Shown here: piece after piece, positions 10,778-18,167 of the stretch
Numbering within the stretch: the stretch's first letter is position 1
Layout of the letters: each line of letters begins with the position of its first letter
Origin: Sediminimonas sp.
GTDB lineage: Bacteria > Pseudomonadota > Alphaproteobacteria > Rhodobacterales > Rhodobacteraceae
Direction: 5' to 3'
Length of the DNA stretch: 36,027 bases
Assembly (NCBI RefSeq): GCF_024637375.1
Contig: NZ_JAGXFK010000060.1
Span: forward strand, 1-36,027
The notes under the pieces: generated by a model
Told to the model about the DNA's origin: nothing
What the model saw: the letters and a program-made list of their open reading frames with translations, nothing else
The model's database searches: none
Program-made: the position numbers and the translations under genes

Positions 10778-11716
10778 ATGGAGAACGCCCCGTTTTTCGC
10801 CGACGTGGCTGACGGCCCCGCCGACTGCGCGGCGTGGTGGGTGCACGCCGAGGACGGCGTGCGCCTGCGGCTGTGCGTATGGGCGCGCGCGGCGGCCACG
10901 CGCGGCACCGTTCTGCTGTTTCCCGGGCGCACCGAGTACCTTGAGAAATACGGGCGCACCGCGGCGGACCTGGCGGCGCGGGGCTTTGCCACCATGGCGA
11001 TCGACTGGCGCGGCCAGGGCTTGTCGGACCGGCTGCTCGCCGACCGTCGCATCGGGCATGTCGACCGGTTCACCGACTACCAGCACGACGTGGCGGCAAT
11101 GGTCGCAGCGGCGCAGGCGCAGGCGCTGCCCAGGCCATGGTTCCTGCTGGCCCATTCGATGGGCGGCTGCATCGGCCTGCGCGCGGTGATGGAGCGCGAT
11201 GACGTCACCGCCTGCGCCTTTACCGGGCCGATGTGGGGCATCGCGATGTCGCCGGTCACACGGGCGCTTGGCGGCGCCCTGGCGGCGGCCAGCGCGACGC
11301 TGGGCATCGGTCACCGGTTGGCCCCGAGCACCAAGGCGGAAACCTACGTCAAGGCCGAGCCGTTCGAAGGCAACATGCTGACCACCGATTCGGACATGTA
11401 TGCCTACATGCAGGCGCAATGCCTGCAGTACCCGGAATTGGCGCTCGGCGGGCCAAGCCTGCACTGGGTGCACCAGGCGCTGTCGGAAACGCGCGCGCTG
11501 GCGCGCCGGCCCTCGCCCGACCTGCCCTGCGCCACCTTCGTGGGCAGCAACGAGCGCATCGTCGACCTCGACCGCATCGCCGAGCGGATGAAGGCCTGGC
11601 CGCGCGGCACGCTGGAACGGGTCGAGGGGGCCGAACACGAGGTTCTTATGGAACGCGCCGCGATGCGCACCCCGGTGACCAACGCCATCACGTCGCTGTT
11701 CACCGGGGCCGCCTGA
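10778..11716 (+). CDS. Alpha/beta hydrolase, lysophospholipase (PldB-like)
   Basis: This is a 312-residue alpha/beta hydrolase of the serine aminopeptidase/monoacylglycerol lipase (Hydrolase_4) type. Visible elements are the oxyanion-region TVLLFPGRTEYLEKY, the segment IDWRGQGLSDR, the nucleophile elbow AHSMGG (Ser nucleophile, about residue 127), an acidic residue in SNERIVDLDRI, and a C-terminal His in EGAEHEVLME. Length and motifs fit bacterial lysophospholipase L2-like proteins. ATG 10778 is one base past the SCP2 stop. The protein has no signal peptide and should be cytoplasmic. The substrate is inferred from family only. Confidence 0.88.
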   Translation: MENAPFFADVADGPADCAAWWVHAEDGVRLRLCVWARAAATRGTVLLFPGRTEYLEKYGRTAADLAARGFATMAIDWRGQGLSDRLLADRRIGHVDRFTDYQHDVAAMVAAAQAQALPRPWFLLAHSMGGCIGLRAVMERDDVTACAFTGPMWGIAMSPVTRALGGALAAASATLGIGHRLAPSTKAETYVKAEPFEGNMLTTDSDMYAYMQAQCLQYPELALGGPSLHWVHQALSETRALARRPSPDLPCATFVGSNERIVDLDRIAERMKAWPRGTLERVEGAEHEVLMERAAMRTPVTNAITSLFTGAA

Positions 11717-11724
11717 CTGCACGC

Positions 11725-12555
11725 TCAGGCGTCGCGGCGTACCTCCTGGCGCTGGCGGCCCAGCCCCGCGATCTCGAGCTCCATCACGTCGCCCTCGCGC
11801 AGGAACCGCGGCGGCTTCATGCCCATCCCGACTCCCGGCGGGGTGCCGGTGGCGATGATGTCGCCGGGGTTGAGGCTCATCATCTCTGACAGGTGCGCGA
11901 TGATCTGCGCCACCGTGAAGATCATCGCGGTGGAATTACCCGTCTGCATGCGCGTGCCATTGACATCCAGCGACAGCGCCAGCGATTGCGGATCGCCCGC
12001 CTCGTCGGGCGTGACCAGCCACGGCCCCACCGGGCCGAACGTGTCGCAGCTCTTGCCCTTGGTCCACTGGCCCACGCGCTCGGTCTGGAAGGCGCGCTCC
12101 GAGATGTCGTTGACCACGCAGTAGCCCGCGACATGGTCCAGCGCGCGATCCGCGCTCACGTACTTGGCGCGTTTGCCGATGACCACGCCCAGTTCCACCT
12201 CCCAATCCGACTTTTCAGACCCGCGCGGCAGGTAGACCGGGTCGTTGGGGCCGCCGAGGCTGGAGGTTGCCTTCATGAACACGATCGGCATCGCCGGCGG
12301 CTCCATCCCCGCCTCGGCGGCATGGTCGGAATAGTTCAGCCCGATGCCGATGAATTTGCCCACCTGGCCCACCGGCACGCCGATGCGCGGCGTGCCTTCG
12401 ACACGCGGCAGGGTTTCGGGGTCGACACGCGGCAGATCCGCCAGCACCTCGCCGGCGAGGTCGGGCACGACGCCCGACAGATCGCGCAGCGCGCCCGCGG
12501 AATCCAGAAGCCCCGGCCGTTCGTGACCGGGTTCGCCGAAACGTAGAAAGCGCAT
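11725..12555 (-). CDS. Fumarylacetoacetate hydrolase-family protein
   Basis: The 276-residue protein has the FAH fold: a small N-terminal domain, then a catalytic domain with IGIGLNYSDHAAEAG, the metal-binding acidic segment DWEVELGVVIGKRAKYV, VNDISERAFQ, and DIIATGTPPGVGMGM. The family includes ureidoglycolate lyases, 2-hydroxyhepta-2,4-diene-1,7-dioate isomerases, acylpyruvases and diketo-sugar acid hydrolases, and sequence alone does not separate them. The ATG at 12555 follows a strong GAGGGAGGATCAC site; in-frame sequence upstream is not coding-like. It converges with the lysophospholipase gene, 8 bases apart, and diverges from pepF across a 191-bp gap. Although FAH is in the tyrosine pathway, this short form need not be the true fumarylacetoacetase. 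Confidence 0.9.
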   Translation of the reverse strand: MRFLRFGEPGHERPGLLDSAGALRDLSGVVPDLAGEVLADLPRVDPETLPRVEGTPRIGVPVGQVGKFIGIGLNYSDHAAEAGMEPPAMPIVFMKATSSLGGPNDPVYLPRGSEKSDWEVELGVVIGKRAKYVSADRALDHVAGYCVVNDISERAFQTERVGQWTKGKSCDTFGPVGPWLVTPDEAGDPQSLALSLDVNGTRMQTGNSTAMIFTVAQIIAHLSEMMSLNPGDIIATGTPPGVGMGMKPPRFLREGDVMELEIAGLGRQRQEVRRDA

Positions 12556-12665
12556 GTGATCCTCCCTCTGAGTCGGCCCACACATTATCGGCCAGCCGGG
12601 CGAGCGCAAGCCACCGGCCCGCGGTCGCGGACGCACCGGACAGCGCGAATCCGGGCGCGGAGGCT

Positions 12666-12684
12666 TCTGCCGCAATTCGGCAGA
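12666..12684. promoter_or_regulatory. Perfect 19-bp palindrome between FAH-family gene and pepF
   Basis: TCTGCCG-CAATT-CGGCAGA is a perfect 7-bp inverted repeat with a 5-bp spacer. It lies in the 191-bp gap between the divergent FAH-family and pepF genes, 62 bases from the pepF start and 110 from the other. Position and symmetry suit a dimeric-regulator operator. It could also form a short RNA hairpin in the pepF leader. I do not recognise the regulator. Confidence 0.4.
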
Positions 12685-12746
12685 CGCCCCTTGAGGCCGC
12701 GCGACGGCCCGCATATGTCTGGGCCAAACAGTGAAAGGACGCCCCG

Positions 12747-14567
12747 ATGATCCATCTTCCCCGGCTTGCCCGAGACGCCGACGCCCCGCACGGTGACAAG
12801 GATCTGGGCGCGCTGCCGGAATGGGATCTCTCCGACCTCTATACCGCGCCCGACGCGCCCGAGTTGCAGCGCGATCTGGACTGGCTGCAACAGGCCTGCG
12901 CCGACTTCGCCCGCGACTACGAAGGCCGGCTCGCCGATCTCGACGCCGCCGCCATGCTGGAATGCGTGCACCGCAACGAGCGCATCAGCGCCGTCGCCGG
13001 GCGCATCATGTCGTTTGCCGGGCTGCGCTATTACCAGCAGACAACCGATGCCGGGCGCGCCAAGTTCCTGTCCGACTGCCAGGCCAGGATCACCGACGAC
13101 ACCACGCCGCTGGTATTCTTCACGCTGGAGCTGAACCGGCTGGACGATGCCCATGTCGACGCGCTGCTGGCACAAAACGCCGAGCTGGGCCGCTACGAAC
13201 GGGTGTTCAAACGCATCCGGGCGATGAAGCCCTACCAACTGTCCGACGAGCTGGAAAGGTTCCTGCACGATCTGGGCGTTGTCGGCGACGCGTGGGAGCG
13301 ACTTTTCGATGAAACCGTCGCCGGGCTGGAATTCGATGTCGATGGCGAGACCCTGGGCATCGAATCCACGCTCAACCTGCTGACCGACCCCGACCGCGCT
13401 AAGCGCGAAGGCGCAGCGCGCGCCGTGGCGCAGGTGCTGAGCGACAACCGCCACATCTTTGCCCGTGTGCACAACACCCAGGCCAAGGAAAAAGAGGTGC
13501 TCGACCGCTGGCGCGGCATGCCGACGCCGCAAACCGGCCGGCACCTGGCCAACGATGTCGAGCCCGAGGTCGTCGAGGCGCTGCGCAACGCCGTGGTCGC
13601 GGCCTATCCGCGGCTCAGCCATCGCTACTATGAACTCAAGCGCAAGTGGCTGGGCGTTGAGCGGATGCAGGTCTGGGACCGCAACGCACCGCTGCCCATC
13701 GAAGCGCCTAGGACCGTCGACTGGGCCACCGCGCGGCGCACCGTGCTCGACGCCTATCGCGGCTTCGACGTGCGCATGGCCGAGCTGGCCACGCCGTTTT
13801 TCGATCGCGGCTGGATCGACGCCGGCGTCAAGCCCGGCAAGGCCCCCGGCGCCTTTGCCCACCCCACGGTGACCGACGTGCACCCTTACGTGATGCTCAA
13901 CTACCTCGGCAAGCCGCGCGACGTGATGACGCTGGCGCACGAGCTGGGCCACGGCGTGCACCAGGTGCTGGCTGCCGACCAGGGCGAGATGCTGTCATCC
14001 ACGCCCCTGACCCTGGCCGAGACCGCCAGCGTCTTCGGCGAGATGCTGACCTTCCGCAAGCTGCTGGACGACGCCGGGTCGCAAGCCGAACGCAAGACGC
14101 TGCTGGCGGGCAAGGTCGAGGACATGATCAACACCGTGGTCCGCCAGATCGCCTTCTACGATTTCGAATGCAAGCTGCACGAGGCGCGGCGCGACGGCGA
14201 ACTGACCCCCGACGACATAGATGCGTTGTGGATGAGCGTGCAGGCCGAAAGCCTTGGCCCCGCCTTCGATTTCATGGACGGCTACGAGACGTTCTGGGCC
14301 TACATCCCGCATTTCGTCCACTCACCCTTCTACGTCTATGCCTATGCCTTCGGCGACGGGCTGGTAAACGCGCTCTACGCCGCCTACCAGGACGCCCCCG
14401 AGGGGTTCCAGGACAAGTATTTCGCGATGCTCAAGGCCGGCGGCGCCAAGCACCATTCCGAGTTGCTCGCGCCCTTCGGCCTGGATGCCAGCGACCCGGC
14501 CTTCTGGGACAAGGGGCTGTCGATGATCGAGGCGATGATCGACGAGTTGGAAGCCATGGAAGACTGA
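12747..14567 (+). CDS. pepF: Oligoendopeptidase F (M3 family metallopeptidase)
   Basis: This 606-residue M3B zinc peptidase has the active-site motif HELGHGVHQ at about residue 398 and the downstream Glu region typical of the family (SSTPLTLAETASVFGEMLTF). It hydrolyses short peptides in the cytoplasm. The N-terminal part (ALPEWDLSDLY) matches PepF starts. The ATG at 12747 is preceded by GAAAGGACGCCCCG. It stands alone: the next gene is convergent and 178 bases away. Length is standard and there is no signal peptide. The last residues (FDFMDGYETFWAYIPHFVHS, FYVYAYAFGDGL) are the conserved helical scaffold. Confidence 0.95.
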   Translation: MIHLPRLARDADAPHGDKDLGALPEWDLSDLYTAPDAPELQRDLDWLQQACADFARDYEGRLADLDAAAMLECVHRNERISAVAGRIMSFAGLRYYQQTTDAGRAKFLSDCQARITDDTTPLVFFTLELNRLDDAHVDALLAQNAELGRYERVFKRIRAMKPYQLSDELERFLHDLGVVGDAWERLFDETVAGLEFDVDGETLGIESTLNLLTDPDRAKREGAARAVAQVLSDNRHIFARVHNTQAKEKEVLDRWRGMPTPQTGRHLANDVEPEVVEALRNAVVAAYPRLSHRYYELKRKWLGVERMQVWDRNAPLPIEAPRTVDWATARRTVLDAYRGFDVRMAELATPFFDRGWIDAGVKPGKAPGAFAHPTVTDVHPYVMLNYLGKPRDVMTLAHELGHGVHQVLAADQGEMLSSTPLTLAETASVFGEMLTFRKLLDDAGSQAERKTLLAGKVEDMINTVVRQIAFYDFECKLHEARRDGELTPDDIDALWMSVQAESLGPAFDFMDGYETFWAYIPHFVHSPFYVYAYAFGDGLVNALYAAYQDAPEGFQDKYFAMLKAGGAKHHSELLAPFGLDASDPAFWDKGLSMIEAMIDELEAMED

Positions 14568-14673
14568 CGCGGACGCCGCCGCGAACGCCCTGACCGGTGC
14601 GCCGCACCCACCGGCGGGGATGTCTCAAGCCAGAGGAAACGCCAGAGCGCCCGGCATGGGTAACGAAAACCCG

Positions 14674-14735
14674 CTTCTTCTGGCCGAAAATATCCCGGGG
14701 TGAATTGGCCGCAGGCCAAGAGGGGCAGCGCCCCT
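14674..14735 (+). repeat. Dispersed intergenic motif with two small hairpins (copy 1)
   Basis: The 178-bp gap after pepF contains CTTCTTCTGGCCGAAAATAT then CCCGGGG, followed by two back-to-back hairpins: TTGGCC-GCA-GGCCAA (14705-14719) and AGGGGC-AGC-GCCCCT (14721-14735). A related element, CTTC..CCGAAATACTCCC, occurs on the other strand at 30155-30188. I recognise this type of sequence as common between genes in Rhodobacteraceae. It sits between two convergent genes and could work in transcription termination or RNA stability. Confidence 0.5.
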
Positions 14736-14745
14736 CATCGCGCGG

Positions 14746-15015
14746 TCACTTCAACTGGCTGTCCTTCGATGCGCGCCGGTTGGGGCCGCCGCGCGGCGCG
14801 CGGGCCGCATCGCGTTCCTGCTGGCACTCGATGCACAGCTTGACGCCCGGAATCGCGTCGCGCCGTGCGCGGGGGATTTCCTCGTCGCATTCGACGCACC
14901 GCGAACGGCTTTCGCCCGATGGCCCCTTGCGGGCCCTGAGCCGTGCAAGCTCATCGGAAACCGAAGCCTCGATCTGTTCGTTCACGGCGCCGTCGCGCGC
15001 CCAGCCACCAGCCAT
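14746..15015 (-). CDS. DksA/TraR-type C4 zinc-finger protein
   Basis: This 89-residue protein carries a four-cysteine zinc finger of the DksA/TraR type: C40 and C43 in RCVECDEEIP, C61 and C64 in KLCIECQQERD. It lacks the long N-terminal coiled coil of full-size DksA, so it is a short TraR/YbiI-like member. DksA relatives bind in the RNA polymerase secondary channel; for this small form that is inferred. It begins 35 bases after the rpoH stop codon on the same strand, so it is probably co-transcribed with the heat-shock sigma factor. The start at 15015 follows AGGACAGGAGAGACGAGC. Confidence 0.85.
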   Translation of the reverse strand: MAGGWARDGAVNEQIEASVSDELARLRARKGPSGESRSRCVECDEEIPRARRDAIPGVKLCIECQQERDAARAPRGGPNRRASKDSQLK

Positions 15016-15050
15016 GCTCGTCTCTCCTGTCCTGCGCGTCTCCTGCGGGG

Positions 15051-15947
15051 TCAGCCCCGTTCCAGCATCCCCTTTTCGGCGGCAAGCGCGCGCATCCGCT
15101 CTTGCAGCTTCTCGAAGGCGCGCACCTCGATCTGCCGGATACGTTCCCGGCTGACACCGTATTGCGTGCTCAGATCCTCCAGCGTCACGGTTTCGTCGGT
15201 CAGCCGCCGCTGGGTGAGGATGTCGCGCTCGCGCTCGTTGAGCACGTCCATCGCCTTGCCCAGCATCTCGCGGCGCGCGTCAAGCTCGTCGCGGGCCTCG
15301 TAGTCGCTGGCCTGGTCGGCGCTCTCGTCTTCCAGCCAGTCCTGCCATTGCATGGACCCTTCGCCCTCGGCCCCGATGGTGGCGTTGAGCGAGGCGTCGC
15401 CGCCCGACATGCGCCGGTTCATCGAGATGACCTCGTCCTCGGTCACGCCGAGATCGGTCGCGATGCGCTTGACCGCCTCGGGGCGCAGGTCGCCTTCGTC
15501 CAGCGCGCCGATGCGCGCCTTGGCCTTGCGCAGGTTGAAGAACAGTTTTTTCTGCGCGCTGGTCGTGCCCAGCTTGACCAGGCTCCAACTGCGCAGGATG
15601 TATTCCTGGATGCTGGCACGGATCCACCACATCGCGTAGGTGGCCAGCCGGAACCCCTTGTCGGGATCGAACCGCTTGACCGCCTGCATGAGGCCGACAT
15701 TGGCCTCGGAAATCACCTCGGCCGTCGGCAGGCCGTATCCGCGATATCCCATGGCGATCTTGGCCGCCAGGCGCAGGTGCGAGGTGACCATCTTGTGCGC
15801 GGCCTCGGCATCCTGTTCCTCGGCCCAGCGTTTGGCCAGCATGTATTCCTCTTCCGGCTCCAGCATCGGGAACTTGCGGATTTCCTGCAGGTACCGGTTC
15901 AGCCCGCCCTCTGGCGTGGGTACGGGTAGATTGGCATAATTGCTCAA
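15051..15947 (-). CDS. rpoH: RNA polymerase sigma factor RpoH (sigma-32)
   Basis: This 298-residue heat-shock sigma factor has sigma regions 2 (AHKMVTSHLRLAAKIAMGY ... ATYAMWWIRASIQEYI) and 4 (LNERERDILTQRRL ... [16 protein letters not shown]), plus the RpoH-specific region C segment SAQKKLFFNLRKAKARI that contributes to core binding and turnover. It directs chaperone and protease genes. The start codon is TTG at 15947, with a strong AGGAGGATACGCG site and no ATG or GTG in frame nearby that keeps the conserved MSNYANLPVP start. The 133-bp upstream gap should hold the promoter; I cannot assign boxes firmly. A DksA-type zinc finger gene follows. Confidence 0.96.
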   Translation of the reverse strand: MSNYANLPVPTPEGGLNRYLQEIRKFPMLEPEEEYMLAKRWAEEQDAEAAHKMVTSHLRLAAKIAMGYRGYGLPTAEVISEANVGLMQAVKRFDPDKGFRLATYAMWWIRASIQEYILRSWSLVKLGTTSAQKKLFFNLRKAKARIGALDEGDLRPEAVKRIATDLGVTEDEVISMNRRMSGGDASLNATIGAEGEGSMQWQDWLEDESADQASDYEARDELDARREMLGKAMDVLNERERDILTQRRLTDETVTLEDLSTQYGVSRERIRQIEVRAFEKLQERMRALAAEKGMLERG

Positions 15948-15957
15948 CGCGTATCCT
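15937..15957 (-). promoter_or_regulatory. Ribosome binding site and TTG start of rpoH
   Basis: On the minus strand AGGAGGAT lies five bases before TTG AGC AAT TAT, which encodes the conserved N-terminus. The near-perfect Shine-Dalgarno paired with the weakest common start codon decides the start, and may serve to limit the basal rate of translation. Confidence 0.75.
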
Positions 15958-16080
15958 CCTAAATGTTTAGGGGCTTAACATAGATTTGTGTCCACCGCCG
16001 CCGCGTTTCAACCGTCAAGCGGGATTGCTCGGGGAAATGTAACCTCGAATCATCACCGGCGAAACCGGATTGCATGGCGT

Positions 16081-17127
16081 TCACGCGGGCGTGTCCACGG
16101 CCGGACGGCGCAGCGCCGCGAGAAGCTCCTCCATATCGGCGGGCAGCGGCGCCTCGAACCGCATCGCCTGCCCCGAAACCGGATGCGTGAACCCCAGCAC
16201 CGCCGCATGCAACGCCTGCCGGCCAAAGCCGTGCACCACCGCGGCGGCGGCCGCGGACAGCGCCTTGGCCGATGCCCGGTGCCGCCCGCCATAGACCGGA
16301 TCGCCGATCAGTGCGTGGCCGGCATGGGCCATGTGCACCCGGATCTGGTGCGTGCGCCCGGTTTCCAGCCAGCAATCCAGAAGGCTTGCAACCGGCGGCT
16401 TGCCGAACCGTTCGGCCACGCGGACGCGGGTGACCGCGTGGCGCCCGCCCTGGAACACCACCTGCTGTTTCTGCCGGTCGGTGCGGTGCCGGGCCAGTTG
16501 CGTGGTGATCCGCACGATCCCGCCCGGTTCGAACCCTATGCCGCGCAGCCCGCGCAGGCGCGGGTCGCCGGCATCGGGCACGCCGTGGGCAACCGCACGG
16601 TACAGACGCTCGACACTGTGGCGTTCGAACTGCGCGGCCAGCCCGTGATGGGCGCGGTCCGACTTGGCCACCACCAGCAGGCCGCTGGTATCCTTGTCGA
16701 TGCGGTGCACGATACCGGGCCGCCGCGCCCCACCGACACCCGACAGGCTGTCGCCGCAATGGTGTAGCAGCGCGTTGACAAGCGTGCCCTCGGCCGAGCC
16801 CGGGGCAGGGTGCACCACCATCCCGGCGGGCTTGTTGACCACGATCAGCGCCGCGTCCTCGTGCACCACGTCAAGCGCGATCGGCTGCGCGCGCATGTGG
16901 CTTTCCTCGGGCGGCGGTAAGTCGATCTCGATGCGGTCGCCGGCCTGCACGCGCGCCTTGGGGTCATGCGCCGGTGCGCCATTGACGCGCACGCAGCCTT
17001 GCGCCAACAAACGCGCCAGCCGCGTGCGCGACAGTGCCGCCGAGGCTGGCACGTCGCGCGAAAGCGCCTTATCAAGGCGGGCAGGCGGATCGGTCGCGAT
17101 CGAAAAACCCAGAACGGGGGAGCCCAT
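16081..17127 (-). CDS. rluD: RluA-family (RluD-type) pseudouridine synthase
   Basis: The 348-residue protein has an N-terminal S4 domain (residues about 18-70, RLDKALSRDVP ... GCVRVNG) followed by the RluA catalytic domain with VVNKPAGMVVHPAPG and HRIDKDTSGLLVVAK, whose Asp is the nucleophile, and the LLDCWLETGRTHQIRVHMAH segment. RluD makes the pseudouridines at 23S rRNA helix 69; this specificity is assumed from the S4-containing layout, and RluC is the alternative. Its ATG at 17127 overlaps by two bases the ATG of the divergent DUF6476 gene within the palindrome CCATGG, so each gene's ribosome site lies inside the other's coding region. Confidence 0.88.
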   Translation of the reverse strand: MGSPVLGFSIATDPPARLDKALSRDVPASAALSRTRLARLLAQGCVRVNGAPAHDPKARVQAGDRIEIDLPPPEESHMRAQPIALDVVHEDAALIVVNKPAGMVVHPAPGSAEGTLVNALLHHCGDSLSGVGGARRPGIVHRIDKDTSGLLVVAKSDRAHHGLAAQFERHSVERLYRAVAHGVPDAGDPRLRGLRGIGFEPGGIVRITTQLARHRTDRQKQQVVFQGGRHAVTRVRVAERFGKPPVASLLDCWLETGRTHQIRVHMAHAGHALIGDPVYGGRHRASAKALSAAAAAVVHGFGRQALHAAVLGFTHPVSGQAMRFEAPLPADMEELLAALRRPAVDTPA

Positions 17128-17428
17128 GGACGAAAACCCTCAGCCGGAGGAGCCGGCGAACCTGCGATACCTGCGCCTGCTGGTCACGGTTCTGACAGGC
17201 ACGATGATTGCCGGGCTTCTAGTCATCATCGCCCTGTTTGTCATCCGCTTTTCCGACCGCCCCGCGCCGTTGCCGGGAGCGATCACCCTGCCCGATGGCA
17301 GCACGCCCGCCGCGTTCACCATGACCGACAGGTGGTATGCCGTGGTCACCGAGGCCGACGAGATCCTGATCTTCGACCGCGACACCGGGACGTTGCTACA
17401 GACACTCGCCATCGAAGCCGGCGAATAG
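17126..17428 (+). CDS. DUF6476 single-span membrane protein
   Basis: This 100-residue protein has a charged N-terminus, one transmembrane helix at about residues 17-40 (LLVTVLTGTMIAGLLVIIAL), and a small C-terminal domain that resembles a beta-strand module (LPDGSTPAAFTMTDRWYAVV, ILIFDRDTGTLLQT). It matches the DUF6476 family, found mainly in Rhodobacterales and of unknown function. The ATG at 17126, preceded by ACGGGGGAGCCC, overlaps the start of the divergent rluD gene. Topology suggests the C-terminal domain is periplasmic. The gene ends 31 bases before the 3' end of tRNA-His on the other strand. Confidence 0.82.
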   Translation: MDENPQPEEPANLRYLRLLVTVLTGTMIAGLLVIIALFVIRFSDRPAPLPGAITLPDGSTPAAFTMTDRWYAVVTEADEILIFDRDTGTLLQTLAIEAGE

Positions 17429-17459
17429 CAGCTTGGGCGATGCGCGTCGCAAGTGGGAG

Positions 17460-17536
17460 TGGTACCGCCTCCCCGGCTCGAACGGGGGACCTCTGGATCC
17501 ACAATCCAGCGCTCTAACCTACTGAGCTAAGGCGGC
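17460..17536 (-). tRNA. tRNA-His (GTG anticodon)
   Basis: A full cloverleaf folds on the minus strand: acceptor stem GCCGCCT/AGGCGGT, D arm GCTC/GAGC, anticodon stem CTGGA/TCCAG with loop TTGTGGA (anticodon GTG at 17500-17502), five-base variable loop, T arm CCCCG-TTCGAGC-CGGGG, and encoded CCA at 17460-17462. The discriminator is A73, the first pair is G1-U72, and the base before G1 is A rather than the G-1 usual in tRNA-His. That combination is known for a clade of alphaproteobacteria whose histidyl-tRNA synthetase no longer needs G-1. No integrase lies beside it. Confidence 0.97.
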
Positions 17537-17580
17537 TCTGGAGGGCGATTTATCGCCCCTCCGATGCGAATGCAAGGGCG

Positions 17581-18063
17581 TTAGAGGTCGATTTCCCAGC
17601 TTTGTTCGACCAGATCAACGCCGAAACTGCGCACCGGGCGCGATGCGGTCAGTCGCCAGCCATGGGCGGCATAAAGCGCGCAGGCGGCGCGGTGGCTTTC
17701 ATGGGTCCACAATTGCATCCGGGCATACCCGCAGTCGCGCGCAAAGGCCATGCAGGTATCCAGCAGCCGATGGCCCAGCCCGATGCCCCGCGCCTCGGGG
17801 GTGATCAGGAACAGCCTGAGCTTGGCGCTGGTGTCGTCGTGGCGCACGCAGAAGATGCTGCCGACACGCCGCGCCCCCTGCCAGGCGATCCAGCCGCGTT
17901 CCGACCCCGGATCGTGGTGGGCGATGAACGCCTCGACAATGCCGCTCACCAGGGTGCCGAAGGTGGCGTCGAACCCCTCGTCGCTGGCATAAAGCGCCGC
18001 GTGCTGGTCAATCAGCCACTCGGCGTCGTCGGGGGTGAACGTGTGCAGGCTGACCGTATCCAT
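17581..18063 (-). CDS. GNAT-family N-acetyltransferase
   Basis: This 160-residue protein has the GNAT fold: an N-terminal helix pair, central beta strands (RGWIAWQGARRVGSIFCV, KLRLFLITPEARGIGLGHRL with the acetyl-CoA pyrophosphate loop RGIGLG), then DTCMAFARDCGYARMQLWTH and the ALYAAHGWR motif. The MDTVSLHTFTPDDAEWLIDQHAALY start is typical of single-domain acetyltransferases in this family, and of the acetyltransferase half of MarR-GNAT fusions. The acceptor substrate cannot be read from sequence. It lies 44 bases upstream of tRNA-His on the same strand. Start ATG 18063. Confidence 0.88.
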   Translation of the reverse strand: MDTVSLHTFTPDDAEWLIDQHAALYASDEGFDATFGTLVSGIVEAFIAHHDPGSERGWIAWQGARRVGSIFCVRHDDTSAKLRLFLITPEARGIGLGHRLLDTCMAFARDCGYARMQLWTHESHRAACALYAAHGWRLTASRPVRSFGVDLVEQSWEIDL

Positions 18064-18167
18064 GCCCGCATGATTGCCGCGCGATACTTGTCAATCAAGG
18101 CCAAAGCGGCTAGCGCCTTTGCGCGGAGGGGCCGGCCTGCCCCGCGCCGCCAGAAGGAGAACCGGAA

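Noticed and set aside
17460-17536. tRNA-His as an attachment site of an integrated element
   Set aside because: No integrase, no repeat of the tRNA 3' end, and housekeeping genes on both sides.
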